64,000 bases of DNA from Lysinibacillus_B sp042920265 (lineage in GTDB: Bacteria; Bacillota; Bacilli; Bacillales_A; Planococcaceae): positions 18,968 through 82,967 of the forward strand of contig NZ_JBDQZI010000017.1 in the NCBI RefSeq assembly GCF_042920265.1, written 5' to 3'. Within the stretch, counting starts at the first letter, position 1. Every line of letters begins with the position of its first letter. The position numbers were made by a program, and so were the translations under genes. Shown one piece after another: positions 36,484-45,772 of the stretch. The notes under the pieces are model-generated. The model was not told the origin of the DNA. It ran no database searches and worked only from the letters and a program-made list of their open reading frames with translations.

Positions 36484-36993
36484 CTAGAGTTCCTTGACCA
36501 TTATATAGTCCGTACACGCTTCATCTGCAAACATAAAAATATGCTCCCCTTGACGAGTAAAACCCATCTTTTTATAAAAGGCTACTGCCTGCTCGTTTTT
36601 CTCCCACACCCCAAGCCAAATACGTTTCTTCCCTTTTTGACGGGCCATGTGAATTGCTTCCTCGATTAACTGACGGCCTAAGCCTCTACCTTGAAACTGA
36701 TTTTGAATGTAAATACGTTCCACTTCTAACGCGTCTTCTCCTACATCATCCGTTTGGGCACCGCCCGTATTCAGCTTTATATAGCCCGCTACTTCTCCGT
36801 CCAATAAAGCAAAATAAAATGTACTACCCGGATGGGCCAACTCTTTCAATAAAGCTTCTTCTGTAAAGGCTTTCGCCGTATGTGCCTGTACCGTCTCTAT
36901 TGTAGAAAGTATGCAATATGTTTCCACATATGTATCGATGCTCAATTTTGATAATTGGGCAACATCGTGTGCTTTACATTTCATCAGTTGCAT
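36484..36993 (-). CDS. paiA: PaiA-like N-acetyltransferase (spermidine/spermine type)
   Basis: A 169-residue GNAT protein. ALEVERIYIQNQFQGRGLGRQLI holds the acetyl-CoA loop, and RIWLGVWEKNEQAVAFYKKMGF is nearly the B. subtilis PaiA sequence as I remember it. PaiA acetylates polyamines and influences sporulation and degradative enzyme expression. The ATG at 36993 has GGAG 8 bases upstream; two in-frame starts lie just before. The paiB partner is not in the window. Confidence 0.75.
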   Translation of the reverse strand: MQLMKCKAHDVAQLSKLSIDTYVETYCILSTIETVQAHTAKAFTEEALLKELAHPGSTFYFALLDGEVAGYIKLNTGGAQTDDVGEDALEVERIYIQNQFQGRGLGRQLIEEAIHMARQKGKKRIWLGVWEKNEQAVAFYKKMGFTRQGEHIFMFADEACTDYIMVKEL

Positions 36994-37183
36994 AAACATC
37001 ACTCCAATTAAAAAGGCCTACTGTTTCTAGCATGCCTTAAAATAATACCTGCTTCAATCATTTTAGTAACGAGACGATAGGGAATCAATCCAATTTTTGT
37101 GTCTTAAAGTATAAAAAACCATGAAACTTCCATACACTTGATACATAAATAAGATAATAAAAAATTGTGAAGGGAATAAATTG

Positions 37184-37507
37184 ATGGATCATAGCAAAGG
37201 ACTAAGTGCATTAAATTATTTCAGTGTATTTTTTGCTCCGTTTATCGTACCGATTATTATTTATTTCATAAGTGCTGATGCGGAAGTGAAGCGTCATGCA
37301 ATTCGTGCATTATTATCACATGTCATTCCTGTTATTCTGGGGATTGTATTAGTCGTAATCCTGTTTATTGTAGGTATCTTTAGCTCGCAAGTGAACGGCG
37401 ATATACTATTTACTACTTGGATTCTTTTGATTTTAGGTTATGGCCTACTGTATTTAATCGTCATCATTTGGAATGTCGTTCAAGGGATTAAAGTGCTTCG
37501 CTCATAA
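37184..37507 (+). CDS. DUF4870-like small membrane protein
   Basis: A 107-residue protein with three hydrophobic helices. LNYFSVFFAPFIVPIIIYFI, VKRHAIRALLSHVIPVILG and a late WNVVQGIKVLR fit the DUF4870/YtzA-like family. Function unknown. AAGGGA lies 9 bases before the ATG. Confidence 0.65.
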   Translation: MDHSKGLSALNYFSVFFAPFIVPIIIYFISADAEVKRHAIRALLSHVIPVILGIVLVVILFIVGIFSSQVNGDILFTTWILLILGYGLLYLIVIIWNVVQGIKVLRS

Positions 37508-37526
37508 AGTTTATATCTCCTCCTTG

Positions 37527-37555
37527 TTATGGACATATAAAAGAAGAACATACTA
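37527..37555 (+). promoter_or_regulatory. Forespore-type (sigma F/G) promoter
   Basis: TTATG at 37527-37531, a 17-base spacer and CATACTA at 37549-37555, upstream of the 39-codon gene. The -10 is exact and the -35 fits four of five positions of gYATr. Confidence 0.5.
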
Positions 37556-37590
37556 GTCGTAATCATAGTACTTGAAGGAGGTCAATATAC

Positions 37591-37710
37591 ATGAAAGTAA
37601 AAGACATGTTAAAAGCAGCTATTAAACTGGCACCTGTTTTATATCCAGTTGTTAAACAAATACTCGTAAATAAAAAAGGAATGCGCTCCACCTCTACACG
37701 ACGTCGATAA
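37591..37710 (+). CDS. 39-residue basic small protein, possible spore protein
   Basis: The frame reads KVKDMLKAAIKLAPVLYPVV, then KQILVNKK and a STSTRRR tail. It has an amphipathic or weakly hydrophobic helix and a strongly basic end, net charge about +11. AAGGAGG lies 9 bases before the ATG and a hairpin (AGGGCATTC/GAATGCCCT, 37717-37741) follows. With its forespore-type promoter it may be a minor spore or DNA/membrane-binding peptide. No family recognised. Confidence 0.6.
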   Translation: MKVKDMLKAAIKLAPVLYPVVKQILVNKKGMRSTSTRRR

Positions 37711-37880
37711 TAAAACAGGGCATTCTTTACATGAATGCCCTCATATTGTGAATAGGTCCTTGCAGATGGCGTTGCTTGCTTCACTCATTTTGTAAATGGG
37801 CAGAGCATTTGCTACTTGTAAGTGACGAGTTCAATTTTTTCTAGTCACATTTAGATTCCAATGTACACTTTTCTTATTTA

Positions 37881-40800
37881 CTATTTCAATGTAATCGTCG
37901 TATAACTATACCCTTCTTTTTGCTTCATGACTTCTAGAACGGCAGGCATAGCATCTTTTAGTTCTGCTACGTGTGAAATGACGCCGACCATACGTCCCGA
38001 TTTTTGTAATTCAATTAATGTATCAATAGCCCGTATTAACGCTTCTTCATCAAGTGAACCAAACCCCTCGTCAATAAACATGGTATCGATACGTACATTG
38101 CCTTGGAAGCTTTGAATGACATCTGCCATACCAAGCGCTAAGCAAAGAGAGGCATTAAATTTTTCTCCACCTGATAACGTTTTAACATCACGTGCTTGCC
38201 CTGTGTAGCTATCATACACATCTAAACTTAAACCACTTTGACGTCCATGGGCTTCTTGCCGCTCTGAGCATTCCAGGCGGAATTGTCCGTTCGATAAACG
38301 CTCTAAACGAATATTAGCGGCTTCTGTAATCTGTTCTAAATACCCCATCTGTACATAGCGTTCAAATGAAATACGTGGCTCATTTTTCCCGCGCAATACA
38401 TCATATAGTTGCACAATTTCCCCTGAAATTCGTTCGAGCTGATCGATTTCCTCTGCTACAGCAGTCAGCTTTTCTGCATAATAATTGCAGTGCGTTGCAT
38501 ATTCCCTTGTTTTATTTAATACATTAAACGCTTGCTCATATGTCTCTTTTAATGTGACGAGTTGTGCTCGCATAGCTGCTACATCCACTCGTTCTTTCCC
38601 TTGTAATGCCTGTACTTCTGCTTGTACAAATTCTGTTAATGCATGATACTCTTTTGTGAACTGCAAATATTGCTGTTGCAATGTCGCCATCTGTATATCT
38701 GTGCGTAACGCTAATTTGAACGCTTCTTCATTAGCAAATGTAGCTTGAGTAATCGCTTCTTGTAATCTCATTTGATCGTCAGCCAGCTTTTTCGTTAAAT
38801 CCATTTTACGTTCGTCCGTGTGCTTAATTGCTTCTTGTACTTTTACGACATTCGTATAGGCTAATTCGTAGTGTTGTTCTGCCTCTTTTAGCGCTTTCTG
38901 TAGCAGTTGCAATTCTTTCTCCGTTTTTTCATAGGCTATATTTACTTGTGTCAGGGTTTGGAGCTCAGAAGGGATTGTACGCTGTTTTTCCATTAAAATC
39001 GTTTGTTGTTGCAGTAAAGTACGTTGCGCTTCTTCATGCTTCGTACGTAACTGAGCAAGCTCATTTTCACATTGCTCCATCCCTTGCGTTGTCCGCTTTA
39101 CGTGTGTTTTTAATTGGGCAAGCTCTTCATTTTTGCGCTGTAACACTTGCAGCGCATCGACTGTTGCTAAGTACTGCCCTTTATACATCGTCTCTTTTGT
39201 TACATCAACACCTGATTCCATTAGCTCTTTCTGTAAATCATCGAACTGAGATCTAGCAGCTTCAAGTTTTCCACTAATAATCGATTGCTGTTGTTGAGCA
39301 GCCACTACTGCCCCTTTTGCTTGTTGCAATGCCGATTTATCAATTGCTTCCGTATCATTTATACATAAATTAGGGTGCTCTATACTACCGCAAACTGGAC
39401 AGGCCTCTCCTGGAACAAGCGTTAAAGCTAATTCATACGCACGGTTGTGAATCCACTTTTGCTCCTGCTCCTCATATGATTGACTGACGGCTTCATAGTG
39501 AGCAGTTACTGTTTCTATATCAGCTTGTAAGCGTTGAATATTCTCATGTGCTTTATTTAATTTTGCAAAAGCATTTGTAATTTCTTTCAGCTGCTGTTCT
39601 CTAGCGAGTGTTTCCGGGATTTCAGCTACCTGTTTCTCTATCGCTTCCACCATTTCAGCATGTGTGGCTAATATGCCCTTGTATTTTTCATAAAGCGCCT
39701 TCACGTTCGTCATTTCTTCATTTAACTGTTCAACATTTCTTTGTAATGTCGGTATCTTTTTGACGAGTATATCTACCTCTTCATAAATAGGCTTTATGTT
39801 TTCCAGTACATTCATGTCATGGATTCGTTTTGTACGCTCAGGCTCACGGGCTTGTTCCATTTTTAAATTATGATTTGCCTGTGCCAATGCTGTTTCCAAT
39901 TGCTGACGTTGCCACTCATAGCCTTCTAGCTTTTCCATTGCATCAGCTAGCTCTTTTTCCGTTGTACCGTACGTATTATAAAGCGGTAAAATGCTCGAAG
40001 CTTTTACAGCGGCTTCGTACTCTCTTTTCTTTTCTTCAAATAACGGGCGTTCATTTTCCTTTTGTATTAATTGCATTTGCTTTGTTTGTAACACATGAAT
40101 CCGCTCATTTAGCTGTTCACTTTCAATGCATTTCTCTTGCATGTCATTGTGTGCTTGAAAGCTTTGTAAATAATATGTTTCATCTACTATTACCTTTTGT
40201 TCATAATAAAGCTTTTCTTCTTCAAGAGCTTGTAAAATTTGATAAACATTCGCCTGATTTTGCAGACGCTCAAACAATAAAGAATGACGAGATGGAAGTG
40301 CCCCTGCAATTTGCTCAATATATTGATTGCGCATCGCTTTTGCCATTTTTGCTTCCGTTTCTGCTGCTTGCTTTTTATCCTCTAACTTTTTAGCAATTTC
40401 ACCATAGTGTTCCGTTTTAAAAATTTTACGTAAAATAGCTTCTTTATTTTCCGTTTGAGAAGTAAGCAATTTACGAAATTCGCCTTGCGGAAGCATAATA
40501 ATTTGGTTAAATTGGTCGTATGTTAAACCGATGATTTCTTCTATTTTTGCATTGATTTCTTTCGCTTTTTGACGCTCGACTATTTTTAGCGCTTCGCCAT
40601 TTGGGCCCATTTCAAAAAATGCATACTCTTCCCCAGTCGCTGTTTTACGCCCTTTTTTCACATGGGAAAGCTGCCTAAATACGCGATATGTCCGTCCTTT
40701 TACTTCAAATAAAAGCTCCACGGCCGTATGCACGTGATCCTCTGCAAATTGACTGCGCATCGATTTGTGATCTTTGCGATCAGAACCACTCCCACTACCG

Positions 40801-40958
40801 TATAGCGCAAATGCAATGCCATCAAAAATGGTTGTTTTTCCCGCACCTGTTTTCCCTGAAATAACAAATAACCGATGATTTTCAAGCTTTGTAAAATCGA
40901 TAACTTCTTCCCCTTTGTATGGGCCGAATGCACGCATCATTAATTTAAGTGGCTTCAT
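37881..40958 (-). CDS. sbcC: SbcC subunit of the SbcCD nuclease
   Basis: A 1025-residue SMC-like ATPase. The N-terminal Walker A is GKTGAGKTTIFDGI. Two long coiled coils flank the zinc-hook CPVCG (near residue 518). The C-terminus has the signature LSGGEKFNAS and Walker B MFIDEGFGSLDEEAL. With SbcD it opens and cuts hairpins and blocked DNA ends. The start overlaps the sbcD stop (ATGA), so both are one operon. Confidence 0.95.
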   Translation of the reverse strand: MKPLKLMMRAFGPYKGEEVIDFTKLENHRLFVISGKTGAGKTTIFDGIAFALYGSGSGSDRKDHKSMRSQFAEDHVHTAVELLFEVKGRTYRVFRQLSHVKKGRKTATGEEYAFFEMGPNGEALKIVERQKAKEINAKIEEIIGLTYDQFNQIIMLPQGEFRKLLTSQTENKEAILRKIFKTEHYGEIAKKLEDKKQAAETEAKMAKAMRNQYIEQIAGALPSRHSLLFERLQNQANVYQILQALEEEKLYYEQKVIVDETYYLQSFQAHNDMQEKCIESEQLNERIHVLQTKQMQLIQKENERPLFEEKKREYEAAVKASSILPLYNTYGTTEKELADAMEKLEGYEWQRQQLETALAQANHNLKMEQAREPERTKRIHDMNVLENIKPIYEEVDILVKKIPTLQRNVEQLNEEMTNVKALYEKYKGILATHAEMVEAIEKQVAEIPETLAREQQLKEITNAFAKLNKAHENIQRLQADIETVTAHYEAVSQSYEEQEQKWIHNRAYELALTLVPGEACPVCGSIEHPNLCINDTEAIDKSALQQAKGAVVAAQQQQSIISGKLEAARSQFDDLQKELMESGVDVTKETMYKGQYLATVDALQVLQRKNEELAQLKTHVKRTTQGMEQCENELAQLRTKHEEAQRTLLQQQTILMEKQRTIPSELQTLTQVNIAYEKTEKELQLLQKALKEAEQHYELAYTNVVKVQEAIKHTDERKMDLTKKLADDQMRLQEAITQATFANEEAFKLALRTDIQMATLQQQYLQFTKEYHALTEFVQAEVQALQGKERVDVAAMRAQLVTLKETYEQAFNVLNKTREYATHCNYYAEKLTAVAEEIDQLERISGEIVQLYDVLRGKNEPRISFERYVQMGYLEQITEAANIRLERLSNGQFRLECSERQEAHGRQSGLSLDVYDSYTGQARDVKTLSGGEKFNASLCLALGMADVIQSFQGNVRIDTMFIDEGFGSLDEEALIRAIDTLIELQKSGRMVGVISHVAELKDAMPAVLEVMKQKEGYSYTTITLK

Positions 40959-42124
40959 TTCACAGCAACCTCCTGACTTTCACGTTTTTCAGCAAATAGT
41001 TCTGCTAACGCTTCTGTAAATAATTGCTGCATCATTTCACTCGGTTCCTGCTTTGTCACTTCTTCATAAAACGCTTTAAATAATGTGAAATCATCTAATT
41101 TTTCTCGTTTGATAGTTTCTTTTTCCTCTTGTGTAGCTAGATGCATCGTTTTCCGTTCAACATGCATCGCATTTTTATATACTGTTCGAATTTGTTCCAT
41201 CGCATTCACTACTGGTGTCGGGTCTGTTAAACGAACAAATACATAGTCGTCACTTTCAGGATGACGTAAAATTTGTTGCATGTCCCCTTCCACAATACGT
41301 AAATCTCTTCGTGGCGTAAGCTTGCGTTTTTCTACTTGAACAGAGCCGTCTGCCGCTAAATCTACGATATAAAAACCTTTTTCATGTTGTGCTTCTGACA
41401 GTGAATACTTTAACGGTGAACCGGCGTAGCGAATCGTTTCATTTAAAACATAGTGAGCTTTATGTAAATGCCCTAATGCTGTATAGTGAAATGGCTCAAA
41501 ATGCTCTGCACTCACACATTCAGATCCGCCAATAGCAAGGGGGCGCTCTGAATCACTTGTATTTGCTGATTGTTCTCCGTATGGTGTGATAAACGCATGC
41601 GCTATTGCAATATGACGAACTCCCCGTTTCATATCTTTTTTTATATGCTTAATAATGGCTTGCATAGCATCATCGCAAGTTGCTATCGAATCATCCGCAA
41701 ACAATTGTCGTACAATGCTTGGCTCAGCAAACGGAATGAGATGGAAATGGACTTCCCCATGCTCGTCCGCTAATACAACAGGCTTTAAATCGGCTCTCAT
41801 CTCACCTGCTAAATAAAGCCCTGATTCTTTCATTAGTTTACTCCCAAACTGCAGGCGAGTCGGACTATCATGGTTACCAGCAATCGCGATAACGGGAATA
41901 CCGCGTTTGAGTACAATGTCAGCAAATGTATCATCGAGTAAATCAACAGCATCAACAGGGGGAATTGCACGATCATATAAGTCCCCTGCGACAATAATGA
42001 CATCTGGCTTTTCTACATCAATTGCTTCCATAAACTGATTTAAAATATAGCGCTGATCTTCTGTCATATAGACGCCTTGCACAAGCTTTCCTAAATGCCA
42101 GTCTGCTGTATGAAAAATTTTCAT
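40955..42124 (-). CDS. sbcD: SbcD nuclease subunit
   Basis: A 389-residue Mre11-type phosphoesterase. Metal motifs in order: TADWHLGK, VAGDLYDRA, AGNHDSPTR, AIAHAFITPYG and ALGHLHKAH. It makes the double-strand-exonuclease and hairpin endonuclease cuts. AGGAGGCGG precedes the ATG. It is the first gene of the sbcDC operon; the two stops and starts overlap by 4 bases. Confidence 0.95.
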   Translation of the reverse strand: MKIFHTADWHLGKLVQGVYMTEDQRYILNQFMEAIDVEKPDVIIVAGDLYDRAIPPVDAVDLLDDTFADIVLKRGIPVIAIAGNHDSPTRLQFGSKLMKESGLYLAGEMRADLKPVVLADEHGEVHFHLIPFAEPSIVRQLFADDSIATCDDAMQAIIKHIKKDMKRGVRHIAIAHAFITPYGEQSANTSDSERPLAIGGSECVSAEHFEPFHYTALGHLHKAHYVLNETIRYAGSPLKYSLSEAQHEKGFYIVDLAADGSVQVEKRKLTPRRDLRIVEGDMQQILRHPESDDYVFVRLTDPTPVVNAMEQIRTVYKNAMHVERKTMHLATQEEKETIKREKLDDFTLFKAFYEEVTKQEPSEMMQQLFTEALAELFAEKRESQEVAVK

Positions 42125-42336
42125 TTTACCGCCTCCTTATAAATTATCCATATATTCTTACTATTACATTAAATATACTACATCAATACACAAAATTCAA
42201 ACATACGTTCTGTTTTTGGTAATAAAAACACCTCAAGCAATTATCCCAAGATGTTTATTGTATTAGTAATTCAGGGGACATTTCACCCTTTGTGATAGCT
42301 AGCTTTCATAGGATAACATGATATTGTATAAAAAAA

Positions 42337-42363
42337 GACCCTTCCCCTACAGAAAGAGTCGCT
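42337..42363 (-). terminator. Terminator of the GDSL hydrolase gene
   Basis: On the minus strand GACTCTTTC pairs with GGAAGGGTC (two G-T pairs) and is followed by seven T. It overlaps the final codons. Confidence 0.75.
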
Positions 42364-43213
42364 TAAATCGGTCGTAGCCATAGTACACCACATATTGTTC
42401 AATCGGCTTTACCGCTACTTGTTCTTCGATTGTCTGCTGTTGCTGCTGTTGCATTTGTAAAATTTCTTGGAATGTGAGTGGGTTTGGTTCAGGGATTTGA
42501 GCCGTACTCATTGGCATGATACCTAGCTTCTCTAACAACGCATTCGCCATCACACGATACCCTTCCATATTCGGATGTACGTCTGCTACATTTGGTAAAT
42601 AGCGACTCCCCTCATTACCGAATGATACGTCCACAAACTGCGCACCATATGCACTGGCAACATTTGCTAAAATTTCATTTAAAAGATGTAGCTGTTGTTT
42701 TACCCCTACCGCTTGTTCTGCATGGACACTGACATAAGGAAAATAATACCCCATGACATACACATCCGCATTTGGTGCTACTTCATTTACATGCTTTAAT
42801 AGCTCTATATAATCTTCGCGTGCTTTATTTAATGCAAAATTAACAGAGAGCTGCGAAAAACTCATTGTGCCGTTTTGTGGGTTGTGAGCCACGAGAGGCA
42901 ATAAATTATTGGCACCAGCTGAAATGGTGATCATTGTCGCATCACGTAAAAGCGCATCCGCTTCTTCCGTTTTTACCCGCTCTAGTACATCCCCTACCGA
43001 GTAGCCAGGAAATGCTAGCTGTTTTGTAAATGACTGGAGTTGACCAGCGCGCATGAGTTGCATCGCGATGAAATCGGTATACCCTGCATCAATTTCTGAA
43101 TACGGTGTTTGTCCTGCTGCTAGGGAATCACCGAGTGCGACGTAGATTTCTTTCGCTGAAGCACTCGATGTAAACAGAAAAGATGCAAGGAGACATATAA
43201 ACAGTTTTTTCAC
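42347..43213 (-). CDS. Secreted SGNH/GDSL-type hydrolase
   Basis: A 288-residue protein with a clear signal peptide (KKLFICLLASFLFTSSASA). The SGNH blocks are visible: ALGDSLAAGQ (catalytic Ser), a Gly in AFPGYSVGD, ISAGANN (Asn) and DVHPNMEGY (Asp/His). It is an esterase or lipase acting outside the membrane, substrate unknown. A Gln-rich stretch (QMQQQQQQ) near residue 255 is a low-complexity oddity. It follows the aminopeptidase by 30 bases and could be co-transcribed. Confidence 0.82.
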   Translation of the reverse strand: MKKLFICLLASFLFTSSASAKEIYVALGDSLAAGQTPYSEIDAGYTDFIAMQLMRAGQLQSFTKQLAFPGYSVGDVLERVKTEEADALLRDATMITISAGANNLLPLVAHNPQNGTMSFSQLSVNFALNKAREDYIELLKHVNEVAPNADVYVMGYYFPYVSVHAEQAVGVKQQLHLLNEILANVASAYGAQFVDVSFGNEGSRYLPNVADVHPNMEGYRVMANALLEKLGIMPMSTAQIPEPNPLTFQEILQMQQQQQQTIEEQVAVKPIEQYVVYYGYDRFKRLFL

Positions 43214-43243
43214 CTTACATCTCTCCTATTCCATATTATTTTT

Positions 43244-44473
43244 TTAAAATGCCCAGTTACCTTTACGGAAAATCGGCTCCATTGTACCATCCGCTAACTC
43301 ACCATCGATATCCATTTCGCCGCTACCAATCATGAAATCCTCATGTGTAATCGATGTATTAATGCCGAGTGCTTCAAGCTGTCCTTGCCCCAGCTCACGT
43401 CCACCTTCATAACAAGTTGGATAGGCTTCCCCGATCGCTAAATGGTTGGATGCATTTTCATCAAACAGTGTGTTGTAATATAAAATATTAGATGAAGAAA
43501 TAGGCGATTCATGTGGTACAAGTGCTACTTCTCCTAAATAACTGGATCCTTCATCGGTCGTAATGAGCTGTTGTAGTAAGTCATTGCCTACTTCTGCATG
43601 TACCTTAACAATTTTCCCTTTTTCAAATGTTAATGTGAACTGATCAATAACATTCCCTTTGTAGGCAAGCGGTTTTGTATTCGACACAGTGCCATTCACA
43701 CCGTATTTCGCTGGCATTGTGTATACTTCTTCCGTTGGCATATTCGCAATAAATGTGGTCCCTTGTGGTGTTTTACTGCCACCTGTTAACCATAAATGTT
43801 TTTCAGGAAGCTCAATTGTTACATTTGTACCGGGTGCCTTATAATGCAGCTTTTTATATCGTTTTTTATTCAGCTCCGCTGCGCGGTTTTCTAAGTTTTC
43901 GACATGCTTACGCCATGCTTCTACAGCATCCCCTTCGCCGATACGAACGGTTTTGAAAATAGCATCCCATAATGCATCTACTTGCTCGTTTTCCGGTAAA
44001 TGTGGAAATACTTTTGCTGCCCATTTGGCAGAAGGAACGGCAATAATCGACCAAGCAATATCATCGTTCATGACTGCTTTTCGGTAGTTCACAAGTGCTG
44101 TACCTGCTGCTTTTTGTTGGGTAGTAATTTTCTCTACTTCAATCCCTGCAAGTAAATCCGGGTCTGCTGCATCAATCCATAACAGTGCCCCACCACGTTC
44201 GATTAATTCTTCACGCTGTGCCACAATCCATTTTGGAAACTTCTCAAGCTCCTCAACGGTTGTATGTTCAAAAAAGGCACGCTCAAAAACAGCATCTGTT
44301 AAGTTAACATGCACACGTCCTGCACCAGCTTCATACGCCTTTTTGACAACTTCTCTTGTAAATTCTAATGTATCCGTAGAAGTATTAATTAAAAGGTATT
44401 GCCCTTGTTGAATATTGACGCCTACTTTTACAGCTAATTCTGCAAATGCCGCTAACTTTTCTCCAAAAGTCAT
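43244..44473 (-). CDS. Aminopeptidase, M29 family (AmpS/PepS-like), copy 2
   Basis: 409 residues, a close paralogue of the protein at 29073. It shares AELAVKVGVNIQ, NMPTEEVYTMPAKYGVNG, DEGSSYLGEVALVPHESPI, LFDENASNHLAIGEAYP and HEDFMIGSGEMDIDG. Zinc ligands should be the conserved Glu, His and Asp in these blocks. It lies 3 bases after the helicase stop, with AAGGAG upstream, so it belongs to the helicase operon. Confidence 0.9.
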   Translation of the reverse strand: MTFGEKLAAFAELAVKVGVNIQQGQYLLINTSTDTLEFTREVVKKAYEAGAGRVHVNLTDAVFERAFFEHTTVEELEKFPKWIVAQREELIERGGALLWIDAADPDLLAGIEVEKITTQQKAAGTALVNYRKAVMNDDIAWSIIAVPSAKWAAKVFPHLPENEQVDALWDAIFKTVRIGEGDAVEAWRKHVENLENRAAELNKKRYKKLHYKAPGTNVTIELPEKHLWLTGGSKTPQGTTFIANMPTEEVYTMPAKYGVNGTVSNTKPLAYKGNVIDQFTLTFEKGKIVKVHAEVGNDLLQQLITTDEGSSYLGEVALVPHESPISSSNILYYNTLFDENASNHLAIGEAYPTCYEGGRELGQGQLEALGINTSITHEDFMIGSGEMDIDGELADGTMEPIFRKGNWAF

Positions 44474-44476
44474 ATC

Positions 44477-45688
44477 CTATTTCTCCTTTTTAAATACTCT
44501 TTTTGGTTTCCCACTTTTCGATTGATACGGTTTCTTGTTGTCTTTCTTTGGTGCTTGTTCGATTGTCTTCGCATTTCCTTCGATTAATTCACCTTGTGTC
44601 CAAATTTTTTGAACCGGTTTGCCTGGGATTTCACGTGTCCATTTTTTATATGTTTTTTCATCTTTATAAGACAGTAATGTTAACACTTCTCCGTCGGCCC
44701 CTGCACGCCCTGTACGGCCTGAGCGGTGTAAATATTGCTCAATTGTGCGCGGTACATCAACATGAATAACATGTGTGAGACCAGCGATATCTAAACCACG
44801 CGCTGCAATATCTGTTGCGATTAAAATACGTGCTTCTCCTTTACGGAAAGCATCTAGCGCTTTTTTACGCTCTTCTTTTTTCATATCAGAATGCAGCGTC
44901 ACAATTGGTGCTTCCTTGTATTTTAACTTTGTTTCTTTCATTAATACTTGATCAATATTATTCACGAACGCTAAGCCGCGTAACCCTTCAAGATTGGCTA
45001 AACGGCGTAATAAATCCGTTTTATCACGCTCTTCTACCTTGACAAAGGAATGAATGACTTTGCCGACCTTCACCATATCTTCTGGCTTAATTTTAATGCG
45101 TACTGGATCGAACATCATGCGTTCTGCCACAATTTCAATTTCTTCTGTAATCGTAGCCGATACGACGACAACTTGACGTCCCCATGCAGCACCGTCTATA
45201 AATGATTTCACAACTACTCGGTATTCACGGCTCAGTAGCTGATCACACTCATCCAACACAACGGTTTCAATTTCTTTTAACTTCAGCTTTCCTGCACGCA
45301 CTAATTCATTTAGACGACCTGGTGTCCCTACTACAATCGTTGGCTTTTTCTTTAACTTTTCAATTTGACGTGCTGAGTTTGCACCGCCGATTAATTGTTG
45401 TGCGGTAATATCCGTCCCTGCTGTCCACTCGCGAATGACTTCGACAATTTGCATCGCCAGTTCCTGTGAAGGGGCAACGATTAATGCTTGTGTTTGTTTT
45501 TTTGTGCCATCTACTTTATTTAAAATGGGTAATACATAAGCAAGTGTTTTTCCTGAGCCTGTCGGTGATTCCGCCACGATATCTTTCCCACCAAGCATCG
45601 CTGGAATCATTTCTTGTTGAATCTTCATCTCTGATTCAAATGACCATTTTTTTTGCCATATTTCGTTTAATAATTGTATAGCTGACAT
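44477..45688 (-). CDS. DEAD-box family RNA helicase (DECD motif), YfmL-like
   Basis: A 403-residue helicase: Q-motif-like MKIQQEMIP, ESPTGSGKTLAY (motif I), GTPGRLNEL, motif II as LDECDQLL rather than DEAD, VVSATI (III), FVNNIDQ (IV), ARGLDIAGL (V) and HRSGRTGRAG (VI). A basic tail (KKPYQSKSGKPKRVFKKEK) can bind RNA. It resembles B. subtilis YfmL, involved in ribosome assembly; that assignment is tentative. First gene of a unit with the M29 peptidase. Confidence 0.85.
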   Translation of the reverse strand: MSAIQLLNEIWQKKWSFESEMKIQQEMIPAMLGGKDIVAESPTGSGKTLAYVLPILNKVDGTKKQTQALIVAPSQELAMQIVEVIREWTAGTDITAQQLIGGANSARQIEKLKKKPTIVVGTPGRLNELVRAGKLKLKEIETVVLDECDQLLSREYRVVVKSFIDGAAWGRQVVVVSATITEEIEIVAERMMFDPVRIKIKPEDMVKVGKVIHSFVKVEERDKTDLLRRLANLEGLRGLAFVNNIDQVLMKETKLKYKEAPIVTLHSDMKKEERKKALDAFRKGEARILIATDIAARGLDIAGLTHVIHVDVPRTIEQYLHRSGRTGRAGADGEVLTLLSYKDEKTYKKWTREIPGKPVQKIWTQGELIEGNAKTIEQAPKKDNKKPYQSKSGKPKRVFKKEK

Positions 45689-45740
45689 TGTTTTTACCTA
45701 CCTCTTTTATACTTGCCTTTAGTGTACCATATAAACGAAT

Positions 45741-45768
45741 AAAAAGACCTGTCTCAAACGACAGGTCT
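45741..45768 (-). terminator. Terminator of the D-Asp ligase/racemase operon
   Basis: AGACCTGTC/GACAGGTCT with a 6-base loop and TTTTT on the minus-strand exit. Confidence 0.85.
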
Positions 45769-45772
45769 ACGA

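Noticed and set aside
36479..36485. CATACTA resembling a sigma-G -10
   Set aside because: It lies at the end of the minus-strand paiA gene with no plus-strand gene start nearby, so it is likely chance.
38828..40393. Plus-strand open frames within sbcC
   Set aside because: They mirror the coiled-coil codons of sbcC and lack any recognizable protein features.
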